A DNA stretch of 61,061 nt from an uncultured Christensenella sp. (GTDB lineage Bacteria; Bacillota; Clostridia; Christensenellales; Borkfalkiaceae), in contig CAJUHT010000009.1 of assembly GCA_910586035.1 (NCBI GenBank), positions 1-61,061 on the forward strand. The letters are read 5' to 3'. A model generated the notes under the pieces. It worked only from the letters and a program-made list of their open reading frames with translations, was not told the origin of the DNA and did no database searches. This document shows, piece after piece, positions 26,881 to 34,608 of this stretch (positions are counted from its first letter, which is position 1; every line of letters starts with the position of its first letter). The position numbers were made by a program, and so were the translations under genes.

Positions 26881-27588
26881 ATGGACGATAAAGATATAGA
26901 AAGAATTTTAAAGGACAGCGCAAATAAAACCGAGCTTATGCCAAGCGAAGAAAGGTGGAACAGAATTAAAGACCGCCTCGATATGCAGGTTAAAGTGGGA
27001 GAGCCTGTTTTGCAGGAAGTTACCGTTGCCGCGTCTGCGGGTAACGCTAACAAAAATCTTTTCAACAGCGCCCGCGGCAGAGTTACGTTTGGCTTTATAG
27101 TTTGTTGCGTTTGCTTAATTCTTTGCCTTGCAATTGTTTTGCCAATATATTTTTCTCGTCCTGGTGAACATAGATATATGGATGAAGAAGATTTAATTTA
27201 CACAATTTGTTCGGATGATGAGTTTTTTGAAGCTATTAAACAAAATAAATTTCAAGTTGTGAATTTCACATCATATATATTAACTGATGTACATTTGTTA
27301 AAGACAGAAGAAAGTATAGTATTAGGCGGTGGTTTTTCAAGTGAAACAGACGGTGCAATTTTTTCTTTAACATTTTTATCAAATAGTGTTTTAATAAAAG
27401 ATGATGATTATGTGAATTATAAAGAGTATACTGTTTCTGATACAAATATACAATATATAAGTCTGAACGATGAGGATGGCACTGTAAGTTATAAAGCGTT
27501 GGCAAAAAGGAAGGGCGTTACTTACAAAATTGAGTATACCGCCGTGGAAGATAACGTACTTGCGTTCTTTGACGAATTTTTTAAATAA
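26881..27588 (+). CDS. Single-span membrane protein, probable anti-sigma factor
   Basis: A 235-residue protein; I start at ATG 26881 with GAGG five bases upstream. The cytosolic part (~1-66) is charged and helical (MPSEERWNRIKDRLD), as in anti-sigma factors that hold ECF sigmas. One span follows (~69-91) and an extracytoplasmic domain of ~145 residues of unknown fold. The cytosolic part is GC-rich like the host, while the outer domain (about bases 27170-27490) is AT-rich. Third gene of the sigma / peptidase unit. Confidence 0.6.
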   Translation: MDDKDIERILKDSANKTELMPSEERWNRIKDRLDMQVKVGEPVLQEVTVAASAGNANKNLFNSARGRVTFGFIVCCVCLILCLAIVLPIYFSRPGEHRYMDEEDLIYTICSDDEFFEAIKQNKFQVVNFTSYILTDVHLLKTEESIVLGGGFSSETDGAIFSLTFLSNSVLIKDDDYVNYKEYTVSDTNIQYISLNDEDGTVSYKALAKRKGVTYKIEYTAVEDNVLAFFDEFFK

Positions 27589-27600
27589 TAAAACTTTTTT

Positions 27601-27632
27601 TAGCGGGTTGCCGAAAGGCGACCCGCTTATTT
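27601..27632 (+). terminator. Terminator of the ECF operon
   Basis: Stem AGCGGGT-GCC / GGC-ACCCGCT with GAAA loop and a T-rich tail (27602-27627). Confidence 0.7.
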
Positions 27633-27863
27633 ATTTGTATTATATCTCGCTAAGCGTTGCTCTTAGTTAGACAATTTACTTTATAAAAATCACTGTTCTA
27701 CGTTGTTTATTTTAATGCGAACGCATAATTTATCCACAAAAAAATGTAATTTATGTTCATATAACGGCAATTTGTGTCATAAATGCGCAAAATTTTCGGC
27801 GGTTATGTATACTTAGCACAAATAAACTTACAACTATTTCAAATTTTTTGCAAAGGTTAAACG

Positions 27864-30272
27864 ATGGAAGAGAAAATAACGGACAAATTGACGTTGCGCC
27901 AAAAGGCAGACTTGCTTACGGGCAAAGGTTTTTGGCAGACGAAGGATATAGAAGAGGCGGGCATACCCTCCTTATTTTTGTCCGACGGACCGCACGGACT
28001 GCGCAAACAGGCGGCAAAGGCGGACCATTTGGGTTTTAACGCAAGCATACCTGCAACCTGCTTCCCCACGGCGGCGGCAATGGCTAACAGCTGGGACGAA
28101 GCTCTCGGCGAAGCCCTCGGTAAAGCTTTGGGCGAGGAGGCGGTTGCGCAGGGCGTAAACGTTATACTCGGACCGGGTGCGTGTATGAAGAGAAACCCGC
28201 GTTGCGGCAGAAACTTTGAATACTTTTCCGAGGACCCCTATCTTGCGGGCAAAATGGCGGCGGCATATATCCGCGGTATTCAAAAAAACGGCGTTGCGGC
28301 TTGCGTAAAGCACTTTGCCTGTAACAGTCAGGAAGAGCGCAGAATGGTGTCCGATTCGGTTCTCGACGAGCGTACTCTGCGCGAAATATATTTAACGGCT
28401 TTCGAAATTGCCGTAAAAGAGGGCAAAACTTACTCTATAATGTCCTCCTACAACAAGGTGAACGGCACTTTCGCCGACGAAAACGAGCATCTCATACGCG
28501 ATATACTGCGCGGCGAGTGGGGGTTTGACGGCGTGGTTATCTCCGATTGGGCGGGGTGCAACAATAAAGTTGCTTCCACCAAAGCGGGAAGCGATTTGGA
28601 AATGCCGTCCTGCAAGTACGGCGCGGACGATATAGTAAAGGCAGTCGAAAGCGGCGAACTAAATGTAAAATTTGTAGACGAAAGCGTTGAGCGAATTATT
28701 GCGCTTGCGGAAAAGACAACGGCGGGCAAAGGCGAAAAAACTTTCGATACACAAGCGCACCACTCTCTTGCAAGAAAATGCGCGGGTGAAAGTATAGTTT
28801 TATTGAAAAACGACGGAGTATTGCCCTTGCGTGAGGGCGCTTCGGTTGCGCTTATAGGCGACTTTGCACAAATTCCCCGCTATCAGGGCGCGGGTTCCTC
28901 CGTGGTTAATCCCACGCGGCTCGACAGCGCTCTTATGGAAATAAAAAACGGCAGCTTTAAATTTGCGGGTTACTGCAAGGGCTTTAACCGCTATGGCGGA
29001 AGCAGTAAAAAGCTTATAAAAAAAGCCTTGAAACTTGCCGAAAAGGCGGAAGTCGTTTTGCTCTATCTCGGCTTGGACGAGTACAGCGAAGTGGAGGGGT
29101 TGGACAGGGAACACGTTAAAATTCCTTATAACCAGACGGCGCTCTTCCACGCGCTTGCCGCTACGGGCAAAAAAATCGTGGTCGTGCTTTCTTGCGGAAG
29201 CGCGGTTACAACCGATTGGGCGCAGAGGGCTAACGCCATAGTTTACGGCGGGCTTTCGGGTCAGGCGGGCGCGGGCGCGGCGCTGGACGTAATAAGCGGT
29301 AAAATAAATCCTTCGGGCAAGCTTGCCGAAACGTTTCCCACCCCTTACGAGCCGTGCGCTTCTATGCACTATTTCCCCGGCAGACAGATGACTGCGGAAT
29401 ACCGCGAGGGCATATATATAGGCTACCGCTATTACGATACGGCGGGCGTAAAGGTCGCCTATCCGTTCGGGTACGGACTTTCGTACACGACTTTCGAGTA
29501 TTCCGACCTGATTGTAGACGAAAGCGGAGCAACTTTCACCCTTACAAACGCGGGCGAAAGGGACGGCGCCGAAGTTGCGCAGTTGTACATACGTAAAGAT
29601 TCGGAAGATATCTTCCGCCCCGCAAAGGAATTAAAGGGCTTTAAAAAGGTCTTTTTAAAGGCGGGCGAAAGCAAAAGGGTTAGTATTCCTTTCGACGATA
29701 AAACTTTCAGGTACTTTTCCGTAGCCACGGACAAGTGGGAGATTGAAGGCGGCGAGTACGGCGTGCTGATTGCCTCCGACAGCGCAACAATAAAGCTCGA
29801 AGGCGCAATTTCGCGGGAGGGCACTACGACTATCCGCCCGTATGCTCCCGAAAAACTGCCCTCCTATTTCAACGGATGCGCGGCGGTAGTCGGCGACGAG
29901 GAGTTTGCAACGCTGTTGGGCAGGAATATTCCCAAATCTGGCTACGACTTTTATAAAAAGAAGCGTATGGTAATCACCGAAAACAGCACGGTTGCCGATT
30001 TGCGGTACTCCAAACGCTGGGTTGGCAGGGCGTTTTCGGGCTGTGTGCGTTTTGCAATCGCTTTCTGTAAAGCGTTCGATATGCGCACCAACGCCAACAC
30101 GCTTATAATGGGCGTTTTGCACCAGCCCGTGCGCGGACTTGCCAAATACGGCGGTATGAGCCGCAGAAAAATGGAAGGGCTGCTCGAAATGTTCAACGGC
30201 AGGTTCTTTAAAGGACTGCATATGTTCCTGAGCAAGGAAAAGGCGGCAAAGAAAAAAAACGAGGCAAAATAA
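27864..30272 (+). CDS. Glycoside hydrolase family 3 beta-glucosidase-type enzyme, cytoplasmic
   Basis: An 802-residue GH3 enzyme of classic order: TIM-barrel domain (~1-290) with the nucleophile D228 in VVISDWAG, alpha/beta sandwich (~310-500, VVVLSCGSAV) and FnIII-like domain (~540-640, PFGYGLSYTTFEYSD). About 150 further residues follow, basic at the end, seen in some clostridial members. There is no signal peptide, so it acts on imported oligosaccharides, probably removing terminal beta-linked glucose or xylose; the sugar is not decided by sequence. Gene stands alone, before a two-component pair. Confidence 0.92.
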   Translation: MEEKITDKLTLRQKADLLTGKGFWQTKDIEEAGIPSLFLSDGPHGLRKQAAKADHLGFNASIPATCFPTAAAMANSWDEALGEALGKALGEEAVAQGVNVILGPGACMKRNPRCGRNFEYFSEDPYLAGKMAAAYIRGIQKNGVAACVKHFACNSQEERRMVSDSVLDERTLREIYLTAFEIAVKEGKTYSIMSSYNKVNGTFADENEHLIRDILRGEWGFDGVVISDWAGCNNKVASTKAGSDLEMPSCKYGADDIVKAVESGELNVKFVDESVERIIALAEKTTAGKGEKTFDTQAHHSLARKCAGESIVLLKNDGVLPLREGASVALIGDFAQIPRYQGAGSSVVNPTRLDSALMEIKNGSFKFAGYCKGFNRYGGSSKKLIKKALKLAEKAEVVLLYLGLDEYSEVEGLDREHVKIPYNQTALFHALAATGKKIVVVLSCGSAVTTDWAQRANAIVYGGLSGQAGAGAALDVISGKINPSGKLAETFPTPYEPCASMHYFPGRQMTAEYREGIYIGYRYYDTAGVKVAYPFGYGLSYTTFEYSDLIVDESGATFTLTNAGERDGAEVAQLYIRKDSEDIFRPAKELKGFKKVFLKAGESKRVSIPFDDKTFRYFSVATDKWEIEGGEYGVLIASDSATIKLEGAISREGTTTIRPYAPEKLPSYFNGCAAVVGDEEFATLLGRNIPKSGYDFYKKKRMVITENSTVADLRYSKRWVGRAFSGCVRFAIAFCKAFDMRTNANTLIMGVLHQPVRGLAKYGGMSRRKMEGLLEMFNGRFFKGLHMFLSKEKAAKKKNEAK

Positions 30273-30370
30273 TTACGACATATTTCATTTTTTTCTCCTT
30301 ATTGCGAACGTTCCGCGCGGACGGTGAACAAAATTTCACTTGACGCGCGGGCGGTTCGTAATTTTTGCTC

Positions 30371-30399
30371 TTGATAATTTTACGGCAACGTGATAAACT
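30371..30399 (+). promoter_or_regulatory. Possible promoter of the LytTR two-component operon
   Basis: TTGATA (30371-30376), 17-base spacer, TAAACT (30394-30399), about 60 bases before the start codon. The -10 box is weak. Confidence 0.45.
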
Positions 30400-30460
30400 A
30401 TATATAGGCTTAGGGGGCGCGGACGTTTGTTAAAGGCATACGTCTGCGCAAGGGGAATTT

Positions 30461-31171
30461 ATGGTTATTAACATAGCGATAGTGGAAGACAGCCGCGAGG
30501 AGATGCAACGCCTCACGGCGTTTTTGAAACGCTATCAGGAAGAAAACGCCGACGTCGAATTTGTTATAAGCAAGTTTACCGACGGCGACGAAATTTGCGA
30601 AAATTTTCAGTGTCAGTACGACGTCATTTTGATGGATATCGAAATGAAGCGCGTGGACGGGCTTAAAGCCGCGGAATATCTCCGCCGCTTTGACGAGCGC
30701 GTTGAAATAATATTCATTACCAACTGCACGCAGTACGCGCTCGTCGGGTACAAGGTGCGGGCTTTCAACTATATAGTCAAGCCTATGAGCTACACCGTTT
30801 TCAGCGCAGAGGTAAAAAGATTTGCAAACTCCGTTGCAAAAAAGCGGGAGGAGTTCATTTTAATTTCCCTGCGCAACAACACCGTAAGGCTTGCGCTTAA
30901 CGAGATTATTTACGTGGAGTGCATAAAGCACAAAATCATCTTTCACACCAAGGATAACGATTACGAAATTTTCGGCACTATGCGCGACTATGAGAGCAGG
31001 CTGGAAAAGAATAATTTTTTCAGGTGCAACAGCGGCTATTTAATCAATCTTATGATGGTAAACGGGGTAAAGGACGATATGGTCAGCGTCGGCGGTTACG
31101 AGCTTAAAATAAGCCGCCCCCGCAAAAAGCAGTTTATGGAGAAGCTTGCAAGCTTCTATTGCGGAGGTTGA
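30461..31171 (+). CDS. LytTR-family response regulator
   Basis: A 236-residue regulator: receiver domain (~1-120) with acidic pair E9-D10, phosphoacceptor D59 in VILMDIEM and K107 in IVKPMS, then a LytTR DNA-binding domain (~135-236, NEIIYVECIKHKIIFHT and FFRCNSGYLINL). It should bind direct repeats upstream of target genes after phosphorylation by the kinase encoded one base downstream. AgrA/VirR-type pairs often respond to peptides; no peptide precursor is seen here. Nearby targets could be the glycan genes that follow. Confidence 0.93.
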   Translation: MVINIAIVEDSREEMQRLTAFLKRYQEENADVEFVISKFTDGDEICENFQCQYDVILMDIEMKRVDGLKAAEYLRRFDERVEIIFITNCTQYALVGYKVRAFNYIVKPMSYTVFSAEVKRFANSVAKKREEFILISLRNNTVRLALNEIIYVECIKHKIIFHTKDNDYEIFGTMRDYESRLEKNNFFRCNSGYLINLMMVNGVKDDMVSVGGYELKISRPRKKQFMEKLASFYCGG

Positions 31172-31172
31172 T

Positions 31173-32483
31173 ATGCCCGATACCGTAATGCCCGATATCC
31201 CGAGGCTGTATACGGCTGTTTCCGAGTGGCTCGCCTGTCTTGTGGTAATAGTCTTTTCGGTAAAACGCTTTTCAAGAGTGCAGACGGCGGTGCTGTATAT
31301 ATCGTCGCTTGTAGTGTTTGCCGTCTTTCACATAATCGCGGGTGTGCTTCCGCTCGGTTTTTGGGTGCCGTGTATGATTTTTGCGGTAGTCTTAATGTGC
31401 CTTTTCGTATGGCTGACTACCAAAACCAAGATAAAAACGGCGTGCTATCTCGGCGTGCAGGCGTTTATAGTAGCCGAATTTATCGCCTCGGTGGAGTGGT
31501 GGCTGTACTACTTCTTTGCAACCAATTTCCCCGTAATATCCTCGGATACCGCCAATATCCTGTTTGCCGTGGGCGTGTACGGCATACTGTACGCCGTAAT
31601 GTTTGCGTTAGAGCGGCATTTCAGCCGCAAGGCTTTAAACTCCGTTTCCACAAAAGATTTAATTACAGCGGTAATTATTGTCGTAACGGCGTTTTTGATA
31701 AGCAACATAAGTTTTATGCGCTGGAATACCCCGCTTACGGGTAAATACGCGCTTGAAATATTCTATATACGCACGCTGGTCGACTTGTGCGGTCTGCTTG
31801 TACTTTACGGCAACAGGGAGCTTAAAATAGCCAACAGCGCGGAAATGGAGCTTATGCAGATACGCCTGCTCTTGGACAGGCAGTACGAACAGTACTGTCT
31901 TACGCAGAGCGCAATGGATTCCGTCAACCGCAGATATCACGATTTGAAGCATCAGGTTGCAATGATTAGGGAGCAGGGTTCGGAAGCCGCCGAAAGGCTT
32001 GTGAACGAGATAGAGAACGAAATTAAGACGTACGAGGTCGTTTACAAGACGGGCAACGATATTTTGGATACCATTTTAATGTCTAAAAGCATATTTTGCG
32101 TGCAGAACGGCATAACGTTTACCTGCGTGGCGGACGGCGCGGCGCTACACTTTATAAGCGACGCGGATATCTGTTCGCTGTTCGGTAACGCTCTCGATAA
32201 CGCGATAGAGAGCTTTGCGGGAAAGACGGACGGGGAAGCCAAGCTAATTAAGCTTGCCGTTTATAAAAACAACGGTCTGCTAATTATAAGATGCGAAAAT
32301 ACTTTCCGCGGCAAGTTAAAAACTTTTAACGGCGAACTTGTAAGCACAAAGAAGGACAAGTTAAACCACGGCTTCGGCGTAAAGAGCATAAAGACGGTTG
32401 CCGAGAAGTACGATGGTACCGTAAGCTATGCGGTGGAGGACGGAACGTTTACTCTGTGCGTGGTTATACCAATTAAAATTTAA
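31173..32483 (+). CDS. AgrC/VirS-like sensor histidine kinase
   Basis: A 436-residue kinase; ATG 31173 has GCGGAGG upstream. Six or so membrane spans fill residues ~10-215. The phosphoacceptor is H256 in NRRYHDLKHQV, and the GHKL ATPase has the N box GNALDNAIESF (~343-353) and the G box HGFGVKSIK (~405-413). It is the partner of the LytTR regulator just upstream. The membrane sensor part lacks a recognisable ligand domain. Confidence 0.92.
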   Translation: MPDTVMPDIPRLYTAVSEWLACLVVIVFSVKRFSRVQTAVLYISSLVVFAVFHIIAGVLPLGFWVPCMIFAVVLMCLFVWLTTKTKIKTACYLGVQAFIVAEFIASVEWWLYYFFATNFPVISSDTANILFAVGVYGILYAVMFALERHFSRKALNSVSTKDLITAVIIVVTAFLISNISFMRWNTPLTGKYALEIFYIRTLVDLCGLLVLYGNRELKIANSAEMELMQIRLLLDRQYEQYCLTQSAMDSVNRRYHDLKHQVAMIREQGSEAAERLVNEIENEIKTYEVVYKTGNDILDTILMSKSIFCVQNGITFTCVADGAALHFISDADICSLFGNALDNAIESFAGKTDGEAKLIKLAVYKNNGLLIIRCENTFRGKLKTFNGELVSTKKDKLNHGFGVKSIKTVAEKYDGTVSYAVEDGTFTLCVVIPIKI

Positions 32484-32500
32484 AATACTTTAACGTTTTG

Positions 32501-32540
32501 GCGGCGGGGCGCAAATATTGCGCCCCGCCGCTATTTTTTT
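32501..32540 (+). terminator. Terminator of the two-component operon
   Basis: A 14-bp perfect stem (32501-32514 with 32518-32531) followed by TATTTTTTT. Confidence 0.9.
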
Positions 32541-32640
32541 CGCTCTTTTGCAGAAAGTGTTTAAAATTTAACAGAATATGTAATTGTTCAACATTTTTCG
32601 ACAAAGTTTGATATTCTATGGAAAAACAAGAATGCCTTAA

Positions 32641-32860
32641 AAACGAAGGGGGTACCCCCTTCTACGTGTGTAACGCACACGTAGAAAAACATTTAAAAGT
32701 AAAGCGGCGAAAGCCGCGGTAAAAATATAGCCTCCGCGGCTAACGGGAAAGGAGGTTCAACAAAAGAAAAAAGGCGTAGGGGAGATGCGTGGCGCAAGTT
32801 AAACGCGCCGAAGCCCGAAAGGGAGAAGCAAGGCAAACCGCAGGGTTTGCAAAAAAATTC
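32641..32860 (+). promoter_or_regulatory. Structured 5' leader RNA with mutually exclusive hairpins, class unknown
   Basis: The stretch can fold into a series of stems: palindrome AAGGGGGTACCCCCTT (32646-32661); an 11-bp stem 32660-32670 with 32676-32686; GCGGC-GAAA-GCCGC (32704-32717, GNRA loop); the alternative 32713-32719 with 32734-32740, which uses the same GCCGC; a third alternative CCTCC (32731-32735) with GGAGG (32751-32755); CCC-GAAA-GGG (~32813-32822); and GCAAACC / GGTTTGC (32833-32850) just before the ribosome binding site of the lipoprotein gene. An extended -10 box (TGATATTCT, 32609-32617) may start transcription. I could not match it to a known riboswitch class. Confidence 0.5.
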
Positions 32861-32873
32861 AGGAGACTTTTTG

Positions 32874-34118
32874 ATGAAACACAAAATAAAAAAAATCATT
32901 GCTGCAACCGTGGCGGCGGCAACGCTCGCCGCAGGTTGTGTAGGTGCGGCAGGATGTAATTATTGCGCTCATCAGCTCGAAGTGATTGAAAAGGAAAATT
33001 CAACCTGTATCGAACACGGGCACGCTTATTCCTATAAGTGCAAAAAGTGCGATAAGTTATTTGCCTACACCACGGAAAAGGGTTTGTACGAAATTTCGCA
33101 GGCGGAAGAGCTTCCTTTGGGCGACCACGTCGCTTCCGACGCGTTTAACGTAAGGTTGAAGGAGGGCGCAACCTCCGTTCTCGATTACGAGGTTACCACC
33201 ACTTGCAGCGTATGCGAAGCGGAAATGGTTATGCCCGACGAGCATCTTGCCACGATATTGGCGCCCAACCTTAAAAAGGAGGCGGGCAGTCTTGCGCAGG
33301 CGTACGTTGGCACTTACCTGTACGGTACGGAAGCTTCAACCGAAAAGGGCGCGGGTAAACCCTATACGGCGATTACTTTTAAAGCCAAGACCAAGGCGGA
33401 CGATATAATAACTCTCAACGCCCCCACCTATACCAAGGATAAGGAGTACATAGACAGCCACAAGGGACAGGGGCTCATATATCAGGCGGACGGCGAATGG
33501 GATTGGGCGCACGGCTGGGGTTCGTACCAGCGCTTCCCGCTATTCATACCGTTCAGGGAAGGCGTGGAAAGGAAAGCGTGCTACATAGTAAAGAACGTTA
33601 CCAACCCCGATTACTACTCCGACCCCATTAAATTGAGCTGGTGTATAGACGGCAAAAATTGGGCGGACGTTACGGTAGCTCCCGGAGAATTCGGCTTGTT
33701 GAATATTACGGGCACTCACGAGGATATCAACGTTATCAACCAGCTGGTAAAGGTAAGCAACCCCAACAGCAAAAACGGCGAGCTTGGCAACGGCAGCGCA
33801 AGACCTATGAAAATAGAGATTGTCGGCGTCTTCTACACGTACGGTTCGGTGCAGAAACTCGATATAGATAAAATGCCTGTTAAAACGGAGTATACCGCGG
33901 GCGAAATATTCGACCCGACGGGTATGGAAATTTACGCGACTTACGCCGTGGACGACAAAGAGTATTACCTCGGCAAATTGGTCGATTTGGATAAGTGCCA
34001 ATTCAGTTGCGGGCAACAGCCTTTAACCAAGGACGACAACAAGGTAACAATCAGCTACGGCGGAGCAAGAGTTTCTATAAATATTACGGTAACGGAAGGA
34101 GGGGCGGAAAATGGATAA
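32874..34118 (+). CDS. Surface lipoprotein with Cys-rich N-terminal and Ig-like C-terminal domains
   Basis: A 414-residue protein; ATG 32874 follows AGGAG. The signal ends in TLAAGC with the lipidated C22. Residues ~32-65 carry CxxC-type pairs (YKCKKCDKLF) as in zinc-ribbon repeats of clostridial surface proteins, and C at ~105-110 (CSVCEAEM). Residues ~110-330 form an unrecognised beta-rich domain with WDWAHGWGSYQRFPL. The C terminus (~330-412) is a bacterial Ig-like domain (YTAGEIFDPTGMEIYATY). It is the first gene of a tight three-gene operon with a membrane protein and a membrane-anchored GH3 enzyme, which suggests glycan binding at the cell surface. Confidence 0.78.
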   Translation: MKHKIKKIIAATVAAATLAAGCVGAAGCNYCAHQLEVIEKENSTCIEHGHAYSYKCKKCDKLFAYTTEKGLYEISQAEELPLGDHVASDAFNVRLKEGATSVLDYEVTTTCSVCEAEMVMPDEHLATILAPNLKKEAGSLAQAYVGTYLYGTEASTEKGAGKPYTAITFKAKTKADDIITLNAPTYTKDKEYIDSHKGQGLIYQADGEWDWAHGWGSYQRFPLFIPFREGVERKACYIVKNVTNPDYYSDPIKLSWCIDGKNWADVTVAPGEFGLLNITGTHEDINVINQLVKVSNPNSKNGELGNGSARPMKIEIVGVFYTYGSVQKLDIDKMPVKTEYTAGEIFDPTGMEIYATYAVDDKEYYLGKLVDLDKCQFSCGQQPLTKDDNKVTISYGGARVSINITVTEGGAENG

Positions 34119-34608
34119 GGTCAAAAAGTTTTTTGCAAGCGTTTGGGCTTACTTAAAGACGCGCGGAATAGGTTTCTATCTGCTTATACCCGCCGTAATC
34201 TTCTCGTTTGTAATACCTTTCGTATACAAGGCGGAATACGGCAATCAGCCCAGCTATTGGGACCCCGTGGCAATGGTGCTTCCCCTGCTTGCCTGCGCAA
34301 CGTACGCAATGTGCTTTTTCAAGTACACGGCAAAGTATGCGGGCGCGGCTATGTTCGCCTTTAATCTCGGCGGTCTGCTGACTTTTGTAAACACCGTTTA
34401 CTACGACGTTGCGGACAAGCTCTTCAAGGCGGGCGACATAAGCATTGCGGGAATATTCAACAAGATGGGCGATAATTTTGTGTTTATCCTTATCGCTTAC
34501 TTTATCAACATTATTATTTGTATAGCGGCTTCTTTCTTCAACCAATACAGAAAGGTTAAAGAGGAGAGGGAGTTGACGCCTACGGAAGCGCAGGAGGTAG
34601 TATCGTGA
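34111..34608 (+). CDS. Four-span membrane protein of unknown function
   Basis: A 165-residue protein with four hydrophobic segments (~20-40, ~52-70, ~77-97, ~122-145) and charged ends. Start overlaps the previous gene by 8 bases; stop overlaps the GTG start of the GH3 gene (GTGA). Strict coupling suggests it works with the two flanking surface proteins, perhaps as membrane platform. No family was recognised. Confidence 0.72.
   Translation: MDKVKKFFASVWAYLKTRGIGFYLLIPAVIFSFVIPFVYKAEYGNQPSYWDPVAMVLPLLACATYAMCFFKYTAKYAGAAMFAFNLGGLLTFVNTVYYDVADKLFKAGDISIAGIFNKMGDNFVFILIAYFINIIICIAASFFNQYRKVKEERELTPTEAQEVVS

Larger units (their letters stand above)
32484..32873 (+). other. Long intergenic region with terminator and structured leader
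   Basis: 390 bases without a clear gene. It holds the terminator of the two-component operon (32501-32540) and a structured leader (about 32641-32860) for the following lipoprotein operon, described separately. A five-codon ORF MRGAS (32785-32802) with GGGGAG before it is visible but not supported as a gene. Confidence 0.6.

Noticed and set aside
32646..32686. Adjacent palindromes suggested a CRISPR or repeat array.
   Set aside because: The palindromes differ from each other and there are no regular spacers.
32704..32760. Possible cyclic di-GMP riboswitch because of GCCTCC and CTAACGG phrases.
   Set aside because: The conserved core order of that class is not present on inspection.
32785..32802. 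Five-codon ORF MRGAS in the structured leader as a leader peptide.
   Set aside because: It has a purine-rich site but no link to a hairpin that masks the next gene, so support is too thin.
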